From Streptomyces sp. D2-8 (GTDB lineage: Bacteria; Actinomycetota; Actinomycetes; Streptomycetales; Streptomycetaceae): DNA of 64,000 bases. A program made the position numbers and the translations under genes. Positions 50,591-58,558 of this stretch are shown piece after piece; position 1 is the stretch's first letter; every line of letters begins with the position of its first letter. The stretch lies in contig NZ_JAAHBP010000030.1 of the NCBI RefSeq assembly GCF_023184515.1, forward strand, positions 30,668-94,667. The letters are read 5' to 3'. The notes beneath the pieces are model-generated. The model was not told the origin of the DNA and searched no databases. It saw only the letters and a program-made list of their open reading frames with translations.

Positions 50591-51352
50591 TCAGTCCACC
50601 GGGTCCCGGAAGTGCCGGTGACGGCTGCCGGGTGTGTAGCCGAAGGAGCGGCGGAAGACGTCGATGAACGCGCTGGCGGAGGACCAGCCGCAGCGGTGGG
50701 CCACGGTCGTGACGGGCAGGCCGTCGGCCAGCATCCGCAGGGCGTGGTAGAGCCGTGACTGGGTGCGCCACTGCGGGAACGTCATACCGAGCTCGCCGCG
50801 GAAGAGCCGGCTGAGGGTCCGCTCCCCCACCCCGGTCGCCGCCCCGAGCTCGGAGAGGGTGCGCGCGTCGGCCGGGTCGGCGTGCACGAGCGCGCAGACG
50901 GCGGCCAGGCGCGGGTCGGCGGAGGTGGGCAGGCGCAGCGGCTGCTGGGGCGAGAGGCGCAGTTGGTCGCGCAGGACGGCGCGCAGCCGGCGGCGCTCGG
51001 GGCTGTCGTCGCCGGGGTCGCGGGTGCAGGCGAGGATCAGCTCGCGCAGCAGGGGGCTGACGGCGAGGACTGCCGGGTGGTCCAGGCCGAGGGGGTTGTC
51101 GCCGAGAGGCAGGCCGACCAGGTACAGGTCGAGCCGGCCGTGGGCGCGATGGGCGTGCACGGTGCCGGCCGGGACCCAGATGGCGCGGGTGCCGGGCGCG
51201 AACCAGGTGCCGGCGTCGGTGGTGACGGCGACGACGCCGGTGCCGGCGTAGACGATCTGGTGGTCGTCGTGCCGGTGCGCGTCGATGCGGTCGCCGGCGG
51301 TGAGCCGCTGGGCGCGGGTCGGGGCCGTGGGAGTGTGGCGGATGTTCGACAA
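50591..51352 (-). CDS. AraC family transcription regulator
   Basis: A 253-residue regulator. The N-terminal cupin (DRIDAHRHDDHQIVYAGTGVVAVTTDAGTWFAPGTRAIWVPAGTVHAHRAHG, about residues 15-65) binds an effector or metal. The C-terminal double helix-turn-helix (LSELGAATGVGERTLSRLFRGELGMTFPQWRTQSRLYHALRMLADGLPVTTVAHRCGWSSASAFIDVFRRSFGYTPG, about 165-240) is typical AraC. It probably starts at TTG 51352 (LSNIRHTPT); no ATG or GTG is available closer and the ribosome site is weak. It is divergent from an MFS pump, the arrangement of NimR/NimT-like local control pairs, and probably regulates that pump. Confidence 0.88.
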   Translation of the reverse strand: MSNIRHTPTAPTRAQRLTAGDRIDAHRHDDHQIVYAGTGVVAVTTDAGTWFAPGTRAIWVPAGTVHAHRAHGRLDLYLVGLPLGDNPLGLDHPAVLAVSPLLRELILACTRDPGDDSPERRRLRAVLRDQLRLSPQQPLRLPTSADPRLAAVCALVHADPADARTLSELGAATGVGERTLSRLFRGELGMTFPQWRTQSRLYHALRMLADGLPVTTVAHRCGWSSASAFIDVFRRSFGYTPGSRHRHFRDPVD

Positions 51353-51406
51353 AGTCCGGCAGATTATCGGAAGCGGGCCAGGTGCGTCGCGGACGACGAT
51401 CGCCGG

Positions 51407-52600
51407 GTGACCACTTCGAGACCCGACCGACCCGTCGCCCTGATGTCCCTGGGGCACGCCTGCGTGGATGTGTACCAGGGGGCCGTGGCCGCTCTGGTTC
51501 CGCACTTCGTCGCCGAGCGCGCCTACTCCTATGCCGCCGCTTCGGGTGTCGTCCTGGCGGCGTCCTTGCTGTCGTCGCTGGTGCAGCCGTTGTTCGGGGT
51601 GCTCACCGACCGGTGGGCGATGCCGTGGCTGCTGCCGCTGAGCGCGCTGACGGCCGGGGCGGGTGTCGCCCTGAGCGGGGTGATGGGCTCCTATGCGCTG
51701 ACCCTGGCGGTGGTGGCCGTGTCGGGGGTGGGTGTGGCCGCCTACCATCCGGAGGCCGCCCGGGTGGCGCGGGCCGTCGCGCAGGGCCGGCACACGGGCA
51801 TGGGCTGGTTCTCCTTCGGCGGCAACGCCGGCTTCGCCCTGGCGCCCCTGCTGGTCTTCGCCGTGGTGGCCACGGGCGGGCTGCGCGCCTCGCCGCTGCT
51901 GGTCGTCCCGGCCCTGGCGGGGGCGGCTCTGTGTGCTGCGGCGGTGCGCTCGGCGGGGTCCGGGGGCAGGAGTGCCGGTGCGTCCGCCGCCGTGGGCGAG
52001 GACGACTGGGGGCCCTTCCTGCGGCTGTCCGGGGCCGTGGTCTGCCGATCCGTGGTGTTCGTCGGCCTGAGCACGTTCGTCTCGCTGTACGTGCGGGAGC
52101 GCACCGGTGGCGGTGCGGCGGCCGGCACGGCGGCCCTGTTCGTGCTCTACGCCGGCGGCGCGGTCGGCACGCTGGCCGGGGGCCGGCTGGCCGAGCGGTA
52201 CGGGCGGATGGCGGTGGTGCGCCGGTCGTACGCCCTGACGGTCCTGGCCGTGGCCGGTCTCGTCCTGGTGCCCGGGCCGCCGGTGTACCTGTTCGTGGCG
52301 CTGACGTCGGCGGGCCTGTATGTGCCGTTCTCGCAGCACATCACCCTGGGCCAGGACCTTCTGCCCCGGCGCGTGGGAACGGCGAGCGGGGTCACGCTGG
52401 GCCTGACCGTGAGCGTCGGCGGGCTCGCGGCCCCAGCGCTCGGAGCGCTGGCCGACGCGACGTCCCTCCGAACGGCCCTGCTGCCCCTCGTCGCGCTGCC
52501 CGCGCTGGGCCGACTGCTGCTGTGCGGCCTGCGCGAGCCGGCACCCCCGGGAGTGCCGGTCGCCGAGCGGGCGGACCCGCGTGACCCGGCCGCGCGGTGA
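51407..52600 (+). CDS. Fosmidomycin-resistance-type MFS efflux transporter
   Basis: A 397-residue major facilitator with twelve predicted helices. LMSLGHACVDVYQGAVAALVPHFVAERAYSYAAASGVVLAASLLSSLVQPLFGVLTDRW (residues 10-68) is the Fsr-like N-terminus with motif A near residue 65. AAYHPEAARVARAVA and GAVGTLAGGRLAERYGRM also fit. It should export a drug or toxic metabolite with proton exchange; the substrate is unknown. The GTG at 51407 is 54 bases from the divergent AraC gene. It ends 8 bases before the convergent MarR gene. Confidence 0.88.
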   Translation: MTTSRPDRPVALMSLGHACVDVYQGAVAALVPHFVAERAYSYAAASGVVLAASLLSSLVQPLFGVLTDRWAMPWLLPLSALTAGAGVALSGVMGSYALTLAVVAVSGVGVAAYHPEAARVARAVAQGRHTGMGWFSFGGNAGFALAPLLVFAVVATGGLRASPLLVVPALAGAALCAAAVRSAGSGGRSAGASAAVGEDDWGPFLRLSGAVVCRSVVFVGLSTFVSLYVRERTGGGAAAGTAALFVLYAGGAVGTLAGGRLAERYGRMAVVRRSYALTVLAVAGLVLVPGPPVYLFVALTSAGLYVPFSQHITLGQDLLPRRVGTASGVTLGLTVSVGGLAAPALGALADATSLRTALLPLVALPALGRLLLCGLREPAPPGVPVAERADPRDPAAR

Positions 52601-52607
52601 CCGGGGA

Positions 52608-53096
52608 TCAGGCCTTGCCGGCCGGGGCGGACCGGGGCTCGCCTTCCTCGTCGACGGCGTGGGCGAGGAACTCGTCGACCATGCGGTGGAAGAGCGTCGC
52701 TAGCTGCCGCAGCTCCTCGGGCGACCAGTCCGAGACGGCCATCCGCATGCCGCGGACCCCGGCCTCGCGGACCTTGGCGATGGCCTCGCCGCCGGCGTCG
52801 GTGAGCTCGACGCGCTGGGCGCGACGGTCGTCCCGGTCGGGGACGCGGGTGACGTACCCGGACTTCTGCAACCGCTGCACCGTGCGCGTGACGTGTGAGG
52901 CCTCCACGCCGAGCTCCCCCGGCCGCAGCGACTCGGAGTCGGCCACCTGCCGCAGCAGCGCGACGGCGGCACGGTCGAGCGGCACGCCCGCCACGGCCAT
53001 CTGGCGCTCGTGCCGGCGGGCGCGCGCGCTCAGGTACGTGATGCGAGTGAGGGCACGCTCGATGTCGATCACTTCCGGGGAGGAACAGGAGGCCAT
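52608..53096 (-). CDS. MarR family transcription regulator
   Basis: A 162-residue winged-helix dimeric regulator. VPLDRAAVALLRQVADSESLRPGELGVEASHVTRTVQRLQKSGYVTRVPDRDDRRAQRVELTDAG (residues 37-100) is the MarR DNA-binding core, with DRDDRRAQ as the wing. Acidic helices flank it for dimerisation. The ligand is unknown. The ATG at 53096 is preceded by GGAGG. A TTGTTTAGCTCAA segment at 53113-53125, 17-29 bases upstream, resembles MarR operators and may mediate self-repression (weak). It is convergent with the MFS pump and divergent from the DNA ligase. Confidence 0.9.
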   Translation of the reverse strand: MASCSSPEVIDIERALTRITYLSARARRHERQMAVAGVPLDRAAVALLRQVADSESLRPGELGVEASHVTRTVQRLQKSGYVTRVPDRDDRRAQRVELTDAGGEAIAKVREAGVRGMRMAVSDWSPEELRQLATLFHRMVDEFLAHAVDEEGEPRSAPAGKA

Positions 53097-53220
53097 GCGC
53101 CCACACCGTCTAGTTGTTTAGCTCAAGCGATAGCGGGGTTCCGGGCCGGCCTCGGCGCCGTTCAGGGGAAACAGGCCGAGAACACGCGTGACGGCACCGC
53201 GGTTCGTCGACACCTGACCC

Positions 53221-54201
53221 GTGGACCTGCCGCTGATCCCGCCCATGCTCGCCACGTCCGGCCCCCTGCCACCCGCCGCGCAGGACGCGCGCTGGGCCTA
53301 CGAGACCAAGCAGGACGGCCAGCGCGTGGTGGTCTATCTGCCCGGGGACGGCAGTGTGCTGCTGCGCGCCCGCTCCGGAGAGGACATCACGGCCGCCTAC
53401 CCCGAACTGCGGTCGCTGGGCACCGCCCTCGGCACCACACCCGCCGTACTGGACGGCGAGATCATGGCCCTGGACGACCAGGGCCGTGCCAGCTTCCAGT
53501 TGCTGCAGTCCCGGATGGGCCTGGCCCACGCACCGGCCAGGGCCGCGCGGCGGGCGGCGGAGGTCCCGGTCCATCTCGTGCTGTTCGACCTGATGCACCT
53601 GGAGAGCCACTCCCTCCTCCGGCTCCCCTACGCACGACGCCGCGCTGCGCTGGAGGACCTCGGACTCGCCGGGCCCTCCTGGTCGACCCCGCGCGCACTC
53701 GTCGGCCACGGCGCCGAGGCCCTGCGCGCCACGCAGGAGCACGGCCTGGAGGGCCTGGTCTGCAAGCGGCTGGACTCGGGGTACGAACCGGGGGTGCGCT
53801 CCCGGGCCTGGATCAAGATCCGCAACATGCGCACCGAGGACGTCCTGGTCGGCGGCTGGCAACCCGGCAGGGGACGGCTCACCGGCCTGCCCGGCGCGGT
53901 GCTGGTCGGGCAGCGTGCGGCGGGGCGGCTGCGCTACGTCGGAAGCGTGGGCACCGGCTGGAGCGAGGCCGAACGCAGGGAGCTGGCCGGGCTGCTGGCG
54001 GCCGCCGCGACCGACGTCTGCCCCTTCGACCCCGCCCCGCGCGCTCCGGGTGCGCACTGGGTCGTACCCCGCCTGGTCGGCGAGGTCCGCTACAGCACCC
54101 GCACCCGGGAGGGGCTGCTGCGGCAGCCGTCCTGGCTACGGCTGCGGCCCGACCTCGCACCCGAGGAGGCGGGGGCCGACATCCCGGACGACCTGGTCTG
54201 A
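53221..54201 (+). CDS. ATP-dependent DNA ligase, stand-alone
   Basis: A 326-residue ligase of the LigC/LigD-ligase type. Motif I is YETKQDGQR with the adenylated Lys30, preceded by LIPPMLATSGPLP. LDGEIMALDD is motif III, GLEGLVCKRLDSGYEPGVRSRAWIKIRN motifs IV and V, and the C-terminal OB-fold begins near LVGGWQPGRG. It seals nicks or double-strand breaks using ATP; in Streptomyces such enzymes act in NHEJ with Ku. It has no PE or polymerase domain, and no Ku gene is nearby; a separate PE-domain gene is at 46520. The GTG at 53221 starts one residue before the conserved region. Confidence 0.93.
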   Translation: MDLPLIPPMLATSGPLPPAAQDARWAYETKQDGQRVVVYLPGDGSVLLRARSGEDITAAYPELRSLGTALGTTPAVLDGEIMALDDQGRASFQLLQSRMGLAHAPARAARRAAEVPVHLVLFDLMHLESHSLLRLPYARRRAALEDLGLAGPSWSTPRALVGHGAEALRATQEHGLEGLVCKRLDSGYEPGVRSRAWIKIRNMRTEDVLVGGWQPGRGRLTGLPGAVLVGQRAAGRLRYVGSVGTGWSEAERRELAGLLAAAATDVCPFDPAPRAPGAHWVVPRLVGEVRYSTRTREGLLRQPSWLRLRPDLAPEEAGADIPDDLV

Positions 54202-54343
54202 AACGGCGTCCGGTCTCCAACTATTGGGCTGTGATTCACTCCTGAGATCCTTCACCCCTCTTGGCATGGACGCGCTCAACCTGGAAGCTGAACCTCCCTT
54301 TCCCCCACAGCCGTTGGGCTGCGCCCGGACCAAGGAGGACGCA

Positions 54344-55117
54344 GTGTCGTCACGCCCGTTCACCCACCGCAGGAGATGGCTCACCGGAGCGGCCGGTGCC
54401 GCCGCTCTCGTCCTCGCGTTCCCGGCCACGGCCTTCGCGGCCCCGCCGTCGGCACTGCCCGCCAACGCGGACGCGCTGGAGCAGACGTACCAGCCTGCCT
54501 ACGACTACGACACCGACGGCTGCTACTCCACGCCCGCGATCGGCCCGGACGGCACCGTGAACGGCGGGCTCAACCCGTCCGGCGCCCTCAACGGCAACTG
54601 CCGGGACGCCTCGGACCTCGACAACACCAACGGCTACGCGCGCTCCAAGTGCAACAACGGCTGGTGCGCCATCCTGTACGCGCTCTACTTCGAGAAGGAC
54701 CAGGCCGTGGCCGGGAGCGGCATCGGCGGCCACCGGCACGACTTCGAGCACGTCGCGGTGTTCGTACAGGACAACCAGGTGAAGTACGTGTCGACGTCCG
54801 CTCACGGCGGGTTCACGGTGCACGCGGCTTCCTCGGTCCGCTTCGACGGCACGCACGCGAAGATCGTCTACCACAAGGACGGTGTCAGAACCCACTGCTT
54901 CCGCGCGGCCAACTCCAATGACGAGCCCCCCGAGAACCACAAGGGCACCTGGCAGTACCCGGCGCTGGTCGGCTGGAACGGCTACCCGGCCGGGGTGCGC
55001 GACAAGCTCACGTCGTACGACTTCGGCAGCGCCAACTTCGGCCTGAAGGACGCCAACTTCGCCAACCACCTGGCGTCGGCCAAGCCCTCCGGCATCGCCT
55101 TCGACCCGTACGCCTGA
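54344..55117 (+). CDS. Secreted NPP1-type (necrosis-inducing-like) protein
   Basis: A 257-residue secreted protein. Residues 1-32 form a signal with an RRR start (RRRWLTGAAGAAALVLAFPATAFA). The mature part has Cys60 and Cys86 as a likely disulfide, the core heptapeptide GHRHDFE (129-135), close to the GHRHDWE consensus of NEP1-like proteins, and a C-terminal beta-rich half with LVGWNGYPAGVRDKL. Plant-pathogen members bind glycosylated sphingolipids and damage plant membranes; in Streptomyces the role is unknown and may be saprophytic. Asp133 and Glu135 would bind divalent cation. The GTG at 54344 has AAGGAGGA upstream. Confidence 0.92.
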   Translation: MSSRPFTHRRRWLTGAAGAAALVLAFPATAFAAPPSALPANADALEQTYQPAYDYDTDGCYSTPAIGPDGTVNGGLNPSGALNGNCRDASDLDNTNGYARSKCNNGWCAILYALYFEKDQAVAGSGIGGHRHDFEHVAVFVQDNQVKYVSTSAHGGFTVHAASSVRFDGTHAKIVYHKDGVRTHCFRAANSNDEPPENHKGTWQYPALVGWNGYPAGVRDKLTSYDFGSANFGLKDANFANHLASAKPSGIAFDPYA

Positions 55118-55227
55118 CGACACCGGACCCGGTCGCGGGACCTAGTCCTCCGGCCGGGCCCCGCTTCCGCCCCGCGCCCGACCCCCGGCGCGGGTAGCCA
55201 CATAGCGTCCCCACGGCGAGGCGACCA

Positions 55228-55545
55228 ATGCTGGTGCACGCGGCGACGGCACCCAACGCCGTCCTGCGCGCCCTCGGTTCACTCCCCCGCCCGCTGTGGA
55301 TGCCGAGCCTGCGCGCGGCATGGGCCGCGTCCGCCGCGGTCACCGCCATGTACGCCACCGCCGAGCCCGTCACGCAGGTCCCCGCGCCCCGCCGCACCGC
55401 GCAGGAGGTTCTGGAACGCGCCCTCGCGCACGGCGACGAGCACGTCGTGAAGCTCACCGACACCGCCCTCGACGTCGGCGACGAGCGGGCCCTCGCCGCG
55501 GCCCTGCGGGCGGTGGAACCGAGTGATCCGCTCGTCCCGAACTGA
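55228..55545 (+). pseudogene. Probable C-terminal remnant, questin-oxidase-like
   Basis: The 105-residue frame reads LVHAATAPNAVLRALGSLPRPLWMPSLRAAWAASAAVTAMYA and then HGDEHVVKLTDTALDVGDERALAAALRAVE. The last part resembles the C-terminal end of questin oxidase-like (DUF4243) proteins of about 350 residues (from memory). The ATG at 55228 has only a weak GGCGAGG upstream, and the open frame continues a short way upstream without conserved sequence. It may be a small real protein, but the better reading is a truncated gene. Confidence 0.5.
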
Positions 55546-55613
55546 CGTCCGATGCCCGGCGGTTGGAGGAGGTACGGGACGAACGCTCCCGCGGGAGGGT
55601 CTATCGTGTCCGC

Positions 55614-56549
55614 ATGTCCGTCCCCGAACTGATTCGCATCGTCTCCCGCGACTCCCCCATGGCCCTCGCCCAGGTGGAGCGCGTCCGGGCCGAGTTGGCC
55701 GCCGCCCATCCCGGAGTGCGCACCGAGGTCGTGCCGGTGAAGACCACCGGCGACAAGTGGATGGGCGATCTGTCCCAGGTCGAGGGCAAGGGCGCGTTCA
55801 CCAAGGAGGTCGACGCGGCGCTGCTGGCCGGCGAGGCCGACCTCGCCGTGCACTGCGTGAAGGACGTCCCCGCCGACCGGCCGCTACCGGCGGGCACGGT
55901 GTTCGCCGCGTTCCTCAAGCGGGACGACATCCGCGACGCCCTGATCCACCCGGGCGGGCTCACCCTGGACGAGCTGCCGGCCGGGACGCGGATCGGCACC
56001 TCCTCGGTGCGCCGCGTCGCGCAGCTGGCCGCCACGCATCCCCACCTGGAGTGCGTGCCGTTCCGCGGCAACGCCAACCGGCGCCTGGCGAAGCTCGCCG
56101 CCGGGGAGGCCGACGCCCTGCTGCTCGCGGTCTCCGGGCTGGAGCGCATCGGCCGCGAGGACGTGATCAGCGAGATCCTCTCGACCGAGGCGATGATGCC
56201 GCCCATCGGCGCGGGCGTGCTGGCGCTGCAGTGCCGCGAGGACGACGCCGCGCTGATCGACGCGGTGAGCGGTCTCGGCGACCCGGACACCTACCGGGAG
56301 ACCACCGCCGAGCGCATGTTCCTGCACGTGCTGCAGGGGCACTGCAACAGCCCCATCGCCGGGTTCGCACAGGTGGACCGCAGTGGCGAACTGTCCCTGC
56401 GGGCCTGTGTATTCACCCCGGACGGCAAGACGCGCCTCAATGCCCACGAGTGGGCGGGACGGCTGGACCCGGCCACGCTCGGCACCTCGGTCGCCGTGGC
56501 GCTGCTGCGTCAGGGTGCCCGCGAGATCATCGACGGCATCCCGCACTGA
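55614..56549 (+). CDS. hemC: Hydroxymethylbilane synthase paralogue
   Basis: A 311-residue enzyme that should polymerise porphobilinogen to hydroxymethylbilane in haem/corrin synthesis. ADLAVHCVKDVP carries the catalytic Asp, GTSSVRRVAQLAATHPHLECVPFRGNANRRLAKL the Arg-rich substrate site, and QGHCNSPIAG the dipyrromethane-cofactor Cys244. Differences from the usual hemC are CVKDVP instead of SMKDVP and RDSPMALAQ near the N-terminus. No other haem gene is nearby, so this is likely a second copy, besides the one in a hemAC cluster elsewhere. The ATG at 55614 lies in a long open frame; GGAGG appears further upstream, so the start is not fully certain. Confidence 0.9.
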   Translation: MSVPELIRIVSRDSPMALAQVERVRAELAAAHPGVRTEVVPVKTTGDKWMGDLSQVEGKGAFTKEVDAALLAGEADLAVHCVKDVPADRPLPAGTVFAAFLKRDDIRDALIHPGGLTLDELPAGTRIGTSSVRRVAQLAATHPHLECVPFRGNANRRLAKLAAGEADALLLAVSGLERIGREDVISEILSTEAMMPPIGAGVLALQCREDDAALIDAVSGLGDPDTYRETTAERMFLHVLQGHCNSPIAGFAQVDRSGELSLRACVFTPDGKTRLNAHEWAGRLDPATLGTSVAVALLRQGAREIIDGIPH

Positions 56550-56570
56550 CCTCCGCGACGCCCTGACGCC

Positions 56571-56601
56571 GGATCAGGCGGTGCCTTCCTCCGCCTGATC
56601 C
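56571..56601. terminator. Hairpin between hemC and the convergent unknown gene
   Basis: Arms GGATCAGGCGG (56571-56581) and CCGCCTGATCC (56591-56601) are perfect 11-bp complements with a 9-base loop. The left arm contains the stop codon of the minus-strand gene. Confidence 0.7.
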
Positions 56602-57095
56602 CGCAGGAAGACGCTCACCTGGTGCGCCAGGCTGTCCCGCACCGCGCCCTGCTGGCCGCCGGCGGGGCCCTCGTGCGCACCGATGCCGCCCGACCACAGC
56701 CGGCGGTCGGTCCACTCCTCCTCGACGCGCAACTGCACCTGGACGTCGACGAGACTCAAGGACGCCTCGGCGCCGGCCGCGTACAGCACGGCGGTGGCCC
56801 GGCGCAGCGGGTAGACGTCGAAGCCCTCGATGAACTGCGAGTTGCGCCAGTCGATGAAGGCGCTCTCCCCGTCCGGGCCGAGCCGGACGTCGATCTGGCC
56901 GTCCTCGAGGTGGACGCCGAGATGGCGGCTGCCGCGGTTCTCGACCGTCACGCGCAGGCAGAAGTACGTCAGTCCGTCGGCGGCGTCGTCCCGGCCGCGG
57001 GGCGGCTCGGCCAGTTCCAGACGGTGGACGCGGACGCGCAGACCGGCATGCTCGTCGTACTCCCGCCAGTCCCCGACCACGTTCGGCTCGTACAC
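56574..57095 (-). CDS. Unknown beta-rich cytoplasmic protein
   Basis: A 173-residue protein with no family I can name. It is mainly beta-strand: GLRVRVHRLELAEPPRGRDDAADGLTYFCLRVTVENRGSRHLGVHLEDGQIDVRLGP, like an immunoglobulin or telomere-length-regulation-type DUF4352 sandwich, but with no signal peptide. The Cys and several acidic residues in the first sandwich are notable. The start is GTG at 57095 with GAGAGG upstream. A vegetative-type promoter is visible upstream (TTGACA and TAGGAA 18 bases apart). Its 3' end overlaps the hairpin shared with hemC. Confidence 0.65.
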   Translation of the reverse strand: MYEPNVVGDWREYDEHAGLRVRVHRLELAEPPRGRDDAADGLTYFCLRVTVENRGSRHLGVHLEDGQIDVRLGPDGESAFIDWRNSQFIEGFDVYPLRRATAVLYAAGAEASLSLVDVQVQLRVEEEWTDRRLWSGGIGAHEGPAGGQQGAVRDSLAHQVSVFLRDQAEEGTA

Positions 57096-57123
57096 GCTGC
57101 ACCTCTCGACCTCTGGAAGCTGC

Positions 57124-57153
57124 TTCCTATCTGTGGTCTCAGCGCACTGTCAA
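57124..57153 (-). promoter_or_regulatory. Vegetative-type promoter of the unknown gene
   Basis: On the minus strand TTGACA (57153-57148), an 18-base spacer and TAGGAA (57129-57124) resemble an HrdB-type promoter, 29 bases before the GTG start. The surroundings are A/T-rich. Confidence 0.6.
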
Positions 57154-57191
57154 ATGAGCAGAATGCGCTGTGGCCAGGCAGTTCATCCTTT

Positions 57192-57206
57192 TTGATCGGT
57201 GATCAA
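57192..57206. promoter_or_regulatory. TTGATC-GGT-GATCAA inverted repeat
   Basis: A perfect 6-3-6 palindrome in an A/T-rich stretch, about 40 bases upstream of the candidate -35 of the unknown gene. It looks like a dimeric regulator site; no regulator is assigned. Confidence 0.45.
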
Positions 57207-57287
57207 GCCGTGCCCAGCAGTTATCCGGATTCAGTCGGAGAAAGCGCTTGCCCGGGCGTGCCGCACATCACTTCCACGAGTGAAGAT

Positions 57288-57509
57288 CAACGGGCCGGTC
57301 GGCCCGGTAGGGCCCAGGCGGCGGTGACGAGGAGGACGACGACGGCCTGGACGAGCGACTTCACCCCGGCCGCGAACGCCTTGCCGGTGATCAGCACCGA
57401 CCGCGGGGTCGGGGTGACGAGGAGCTTGTCGAGGACTCCGGCGTCGCGCTCCCCGATGATCTGGATGCCGTGGAAGACGGCGCCGGAATCGACAGCGGAG
57501 CCGATCGGC
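57288..57509 (-). pseudogene. ABC-2 type permease fragment
   Basis: The minus-strand frame reads SGAVFHGIQIIGERDAGVL, DKLLVTPTPRSVLITGKAFAAG and VKSLVQAVVVLLVTAAWALPG. This is an internal segment of an ABC-2 transporter permease (the ERDAGVLDKLLVTPTPRS stretch is typical of drug or polysaccharide exporters). It has no start, the remaining helices are absent at both ends, and no ATPase gene is adjacent. It is a leftover from a deleted transporter operon. Confidence 0.75.
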
Positions 57510-57558
57510 GGCGGACTTGAGAGCGCCCGGGGCCCCCGATTGCCGTATTGTCTTAATT

Positions 57559-57584
57559 GTTTCGCTATGTCTCTGCCCGGGAAT
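57559..57584 (+). promoter_or_regulatory. Sigma-B-like promoter candidate for the sigma factor gene
   Basis: GTTT at 57559-57562, a 16-base spacer and GGGAAT at 57579-57584. The -35 fits well; the -10 differs from GGGTAT at one base. It is about 138 bases before the sigma factor ATG, allowing possible self-activation. Confidence 0.38.
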
Positions 57585-57721
57585 GGGCAGTGAAGTGCTT
57601 CGGACAGGAGGCACGTGCGTGGGAGCCGGCAGGTCCGGGCCCCCGGTGCTCTCCGTGAGGCCCGCGTCCGCGCCTCCCACGGTGTCTGTCCATTCAGCAC
57701 CTGCTCAGGGAGGTGCGCACC

Positions 57722-58513
57722 ATGCGTATCGCCGGCAGCACCCGACCGCATCCCCACGACGACGCGCCCGACACCGCCGCGGCGTTCGCACGACTCGCGC
57801 GGCTGCCCGAGGGGCCCGAGCGCAAGGCCCTGCGGGACGAACTGGTCGAGGCCTGGCTCCCCATGGCCGAGCGGATCGCCGTCCGCTTCCGGGGCCGTGG
57901 CGAGGCCCTCGAGGACCTGTACCAGGTGGCCGCTCTCGGTCTCGTGAAGGCGGTCGACCACTACGACCCGGCGCGCGGCAACGCCTTCGAGGCGTACGCG
58001 GTGCCGACGGTCACCGGTGAGATCAAGCGCCACTTCCGTGACCACATGTGGACGCTGCACGTGCCCCGCCGGGTCCAGGACCTGCGCAACCGGGTGCGGC
58101 ACGCCGCCAAGGAGCTGTCGCAGACCACCCCGGGCCGCTCCCCCACGGTCGCGGAGATCGCCGAGTTCGCCCATCTCACCGAGGGTGAAGTGCGCACCGG
58201 CATGGAGGCCCTGGAGTGCTTCTCCGCGCTGTCGCTGGAGGCGGAGATGCCCGGGACCGACGGCTACGCCCTCGGGGACGCGATCGGCGGGCCCGACCCG
58301 GCCTTCGACATCGTCGTCAACCGTGTGGCCGTCAGGCCCTGCCTGGAGGCGCTGCCGGAGCGCGAGCGGATCATTCTCTACCTGCGGTTCTTCAAGGGCA
58401 TGACGCAGAGCCGGATAGCGGACCAGCTCGGCATCTCACAGATGCACGTCTCCCGGTTGCTCAGCAGCTGCTTCGCCCATCTGCGTGAGGAGCTGCTGGC
58501 CGAGGCCCGGTGA
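57722..58513 (+). CDS. SigB/SigF-type RNA polymerase sigma factor
   Basis: A 263-residue group 3 sigma factor. Region 2 (about 40-110) includes GEALEDLYQVAALGLVKAVDHYDPARGNAFEAYAVPTVTGEIKRHFRDHMW, region 3 follows, and region 4 (about 205-255) has LPERERIILYLRFFKGMTQSRIADQLGISQMHVSRLL. The LEDLYQVAALGLVKAV motif places it with the SigB/F/G stress and sporulation group of Streptomyces. ATG at 57722 with GGGAGGTG 8-15 bases upstream is preferred over the in-frame GTG at 57713. No anti-sigma (RsbW) or antagonist gene is adjacent, which is unusual; control may come from distant genes. A terminator hairpin follows. Confidence 0.93.
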   Translation: MRIAGSTRPHPHDDAPDTAAAFARLARLPEGPERKALRDELVEAWLPMAERIAVRFRGRGEALEDLYQVAALGLVKAVDHYDPARGNAFEAYAVPTVTGEIKRHFRDHMWTLHVPRRVQDLRNRVRHAAKELSQTTPGRSPTVAEIAEFAHLTEGEVRTGMEALECFSALSLEAEMPGTDGYALGDAIGGPDPAFDIVVNRVAVRPCLEALPERERIILYLRFFKGMTQSRIADQLGISQMHVSRLLSSCFAHLREELLAEAR

Positions 58514-58558
58514 AACCGGGGGGAGGTCCGATCCCGCAGGCCGCCGGAGATCACGCCT

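Noticed and set aside
50591..52339. AraC gene extended upstream to a far start over the divergent pump gene
   Set aside because: The extra residues are antisense to the pump and lack AraC features; TTG at 51352 gives the expected length.
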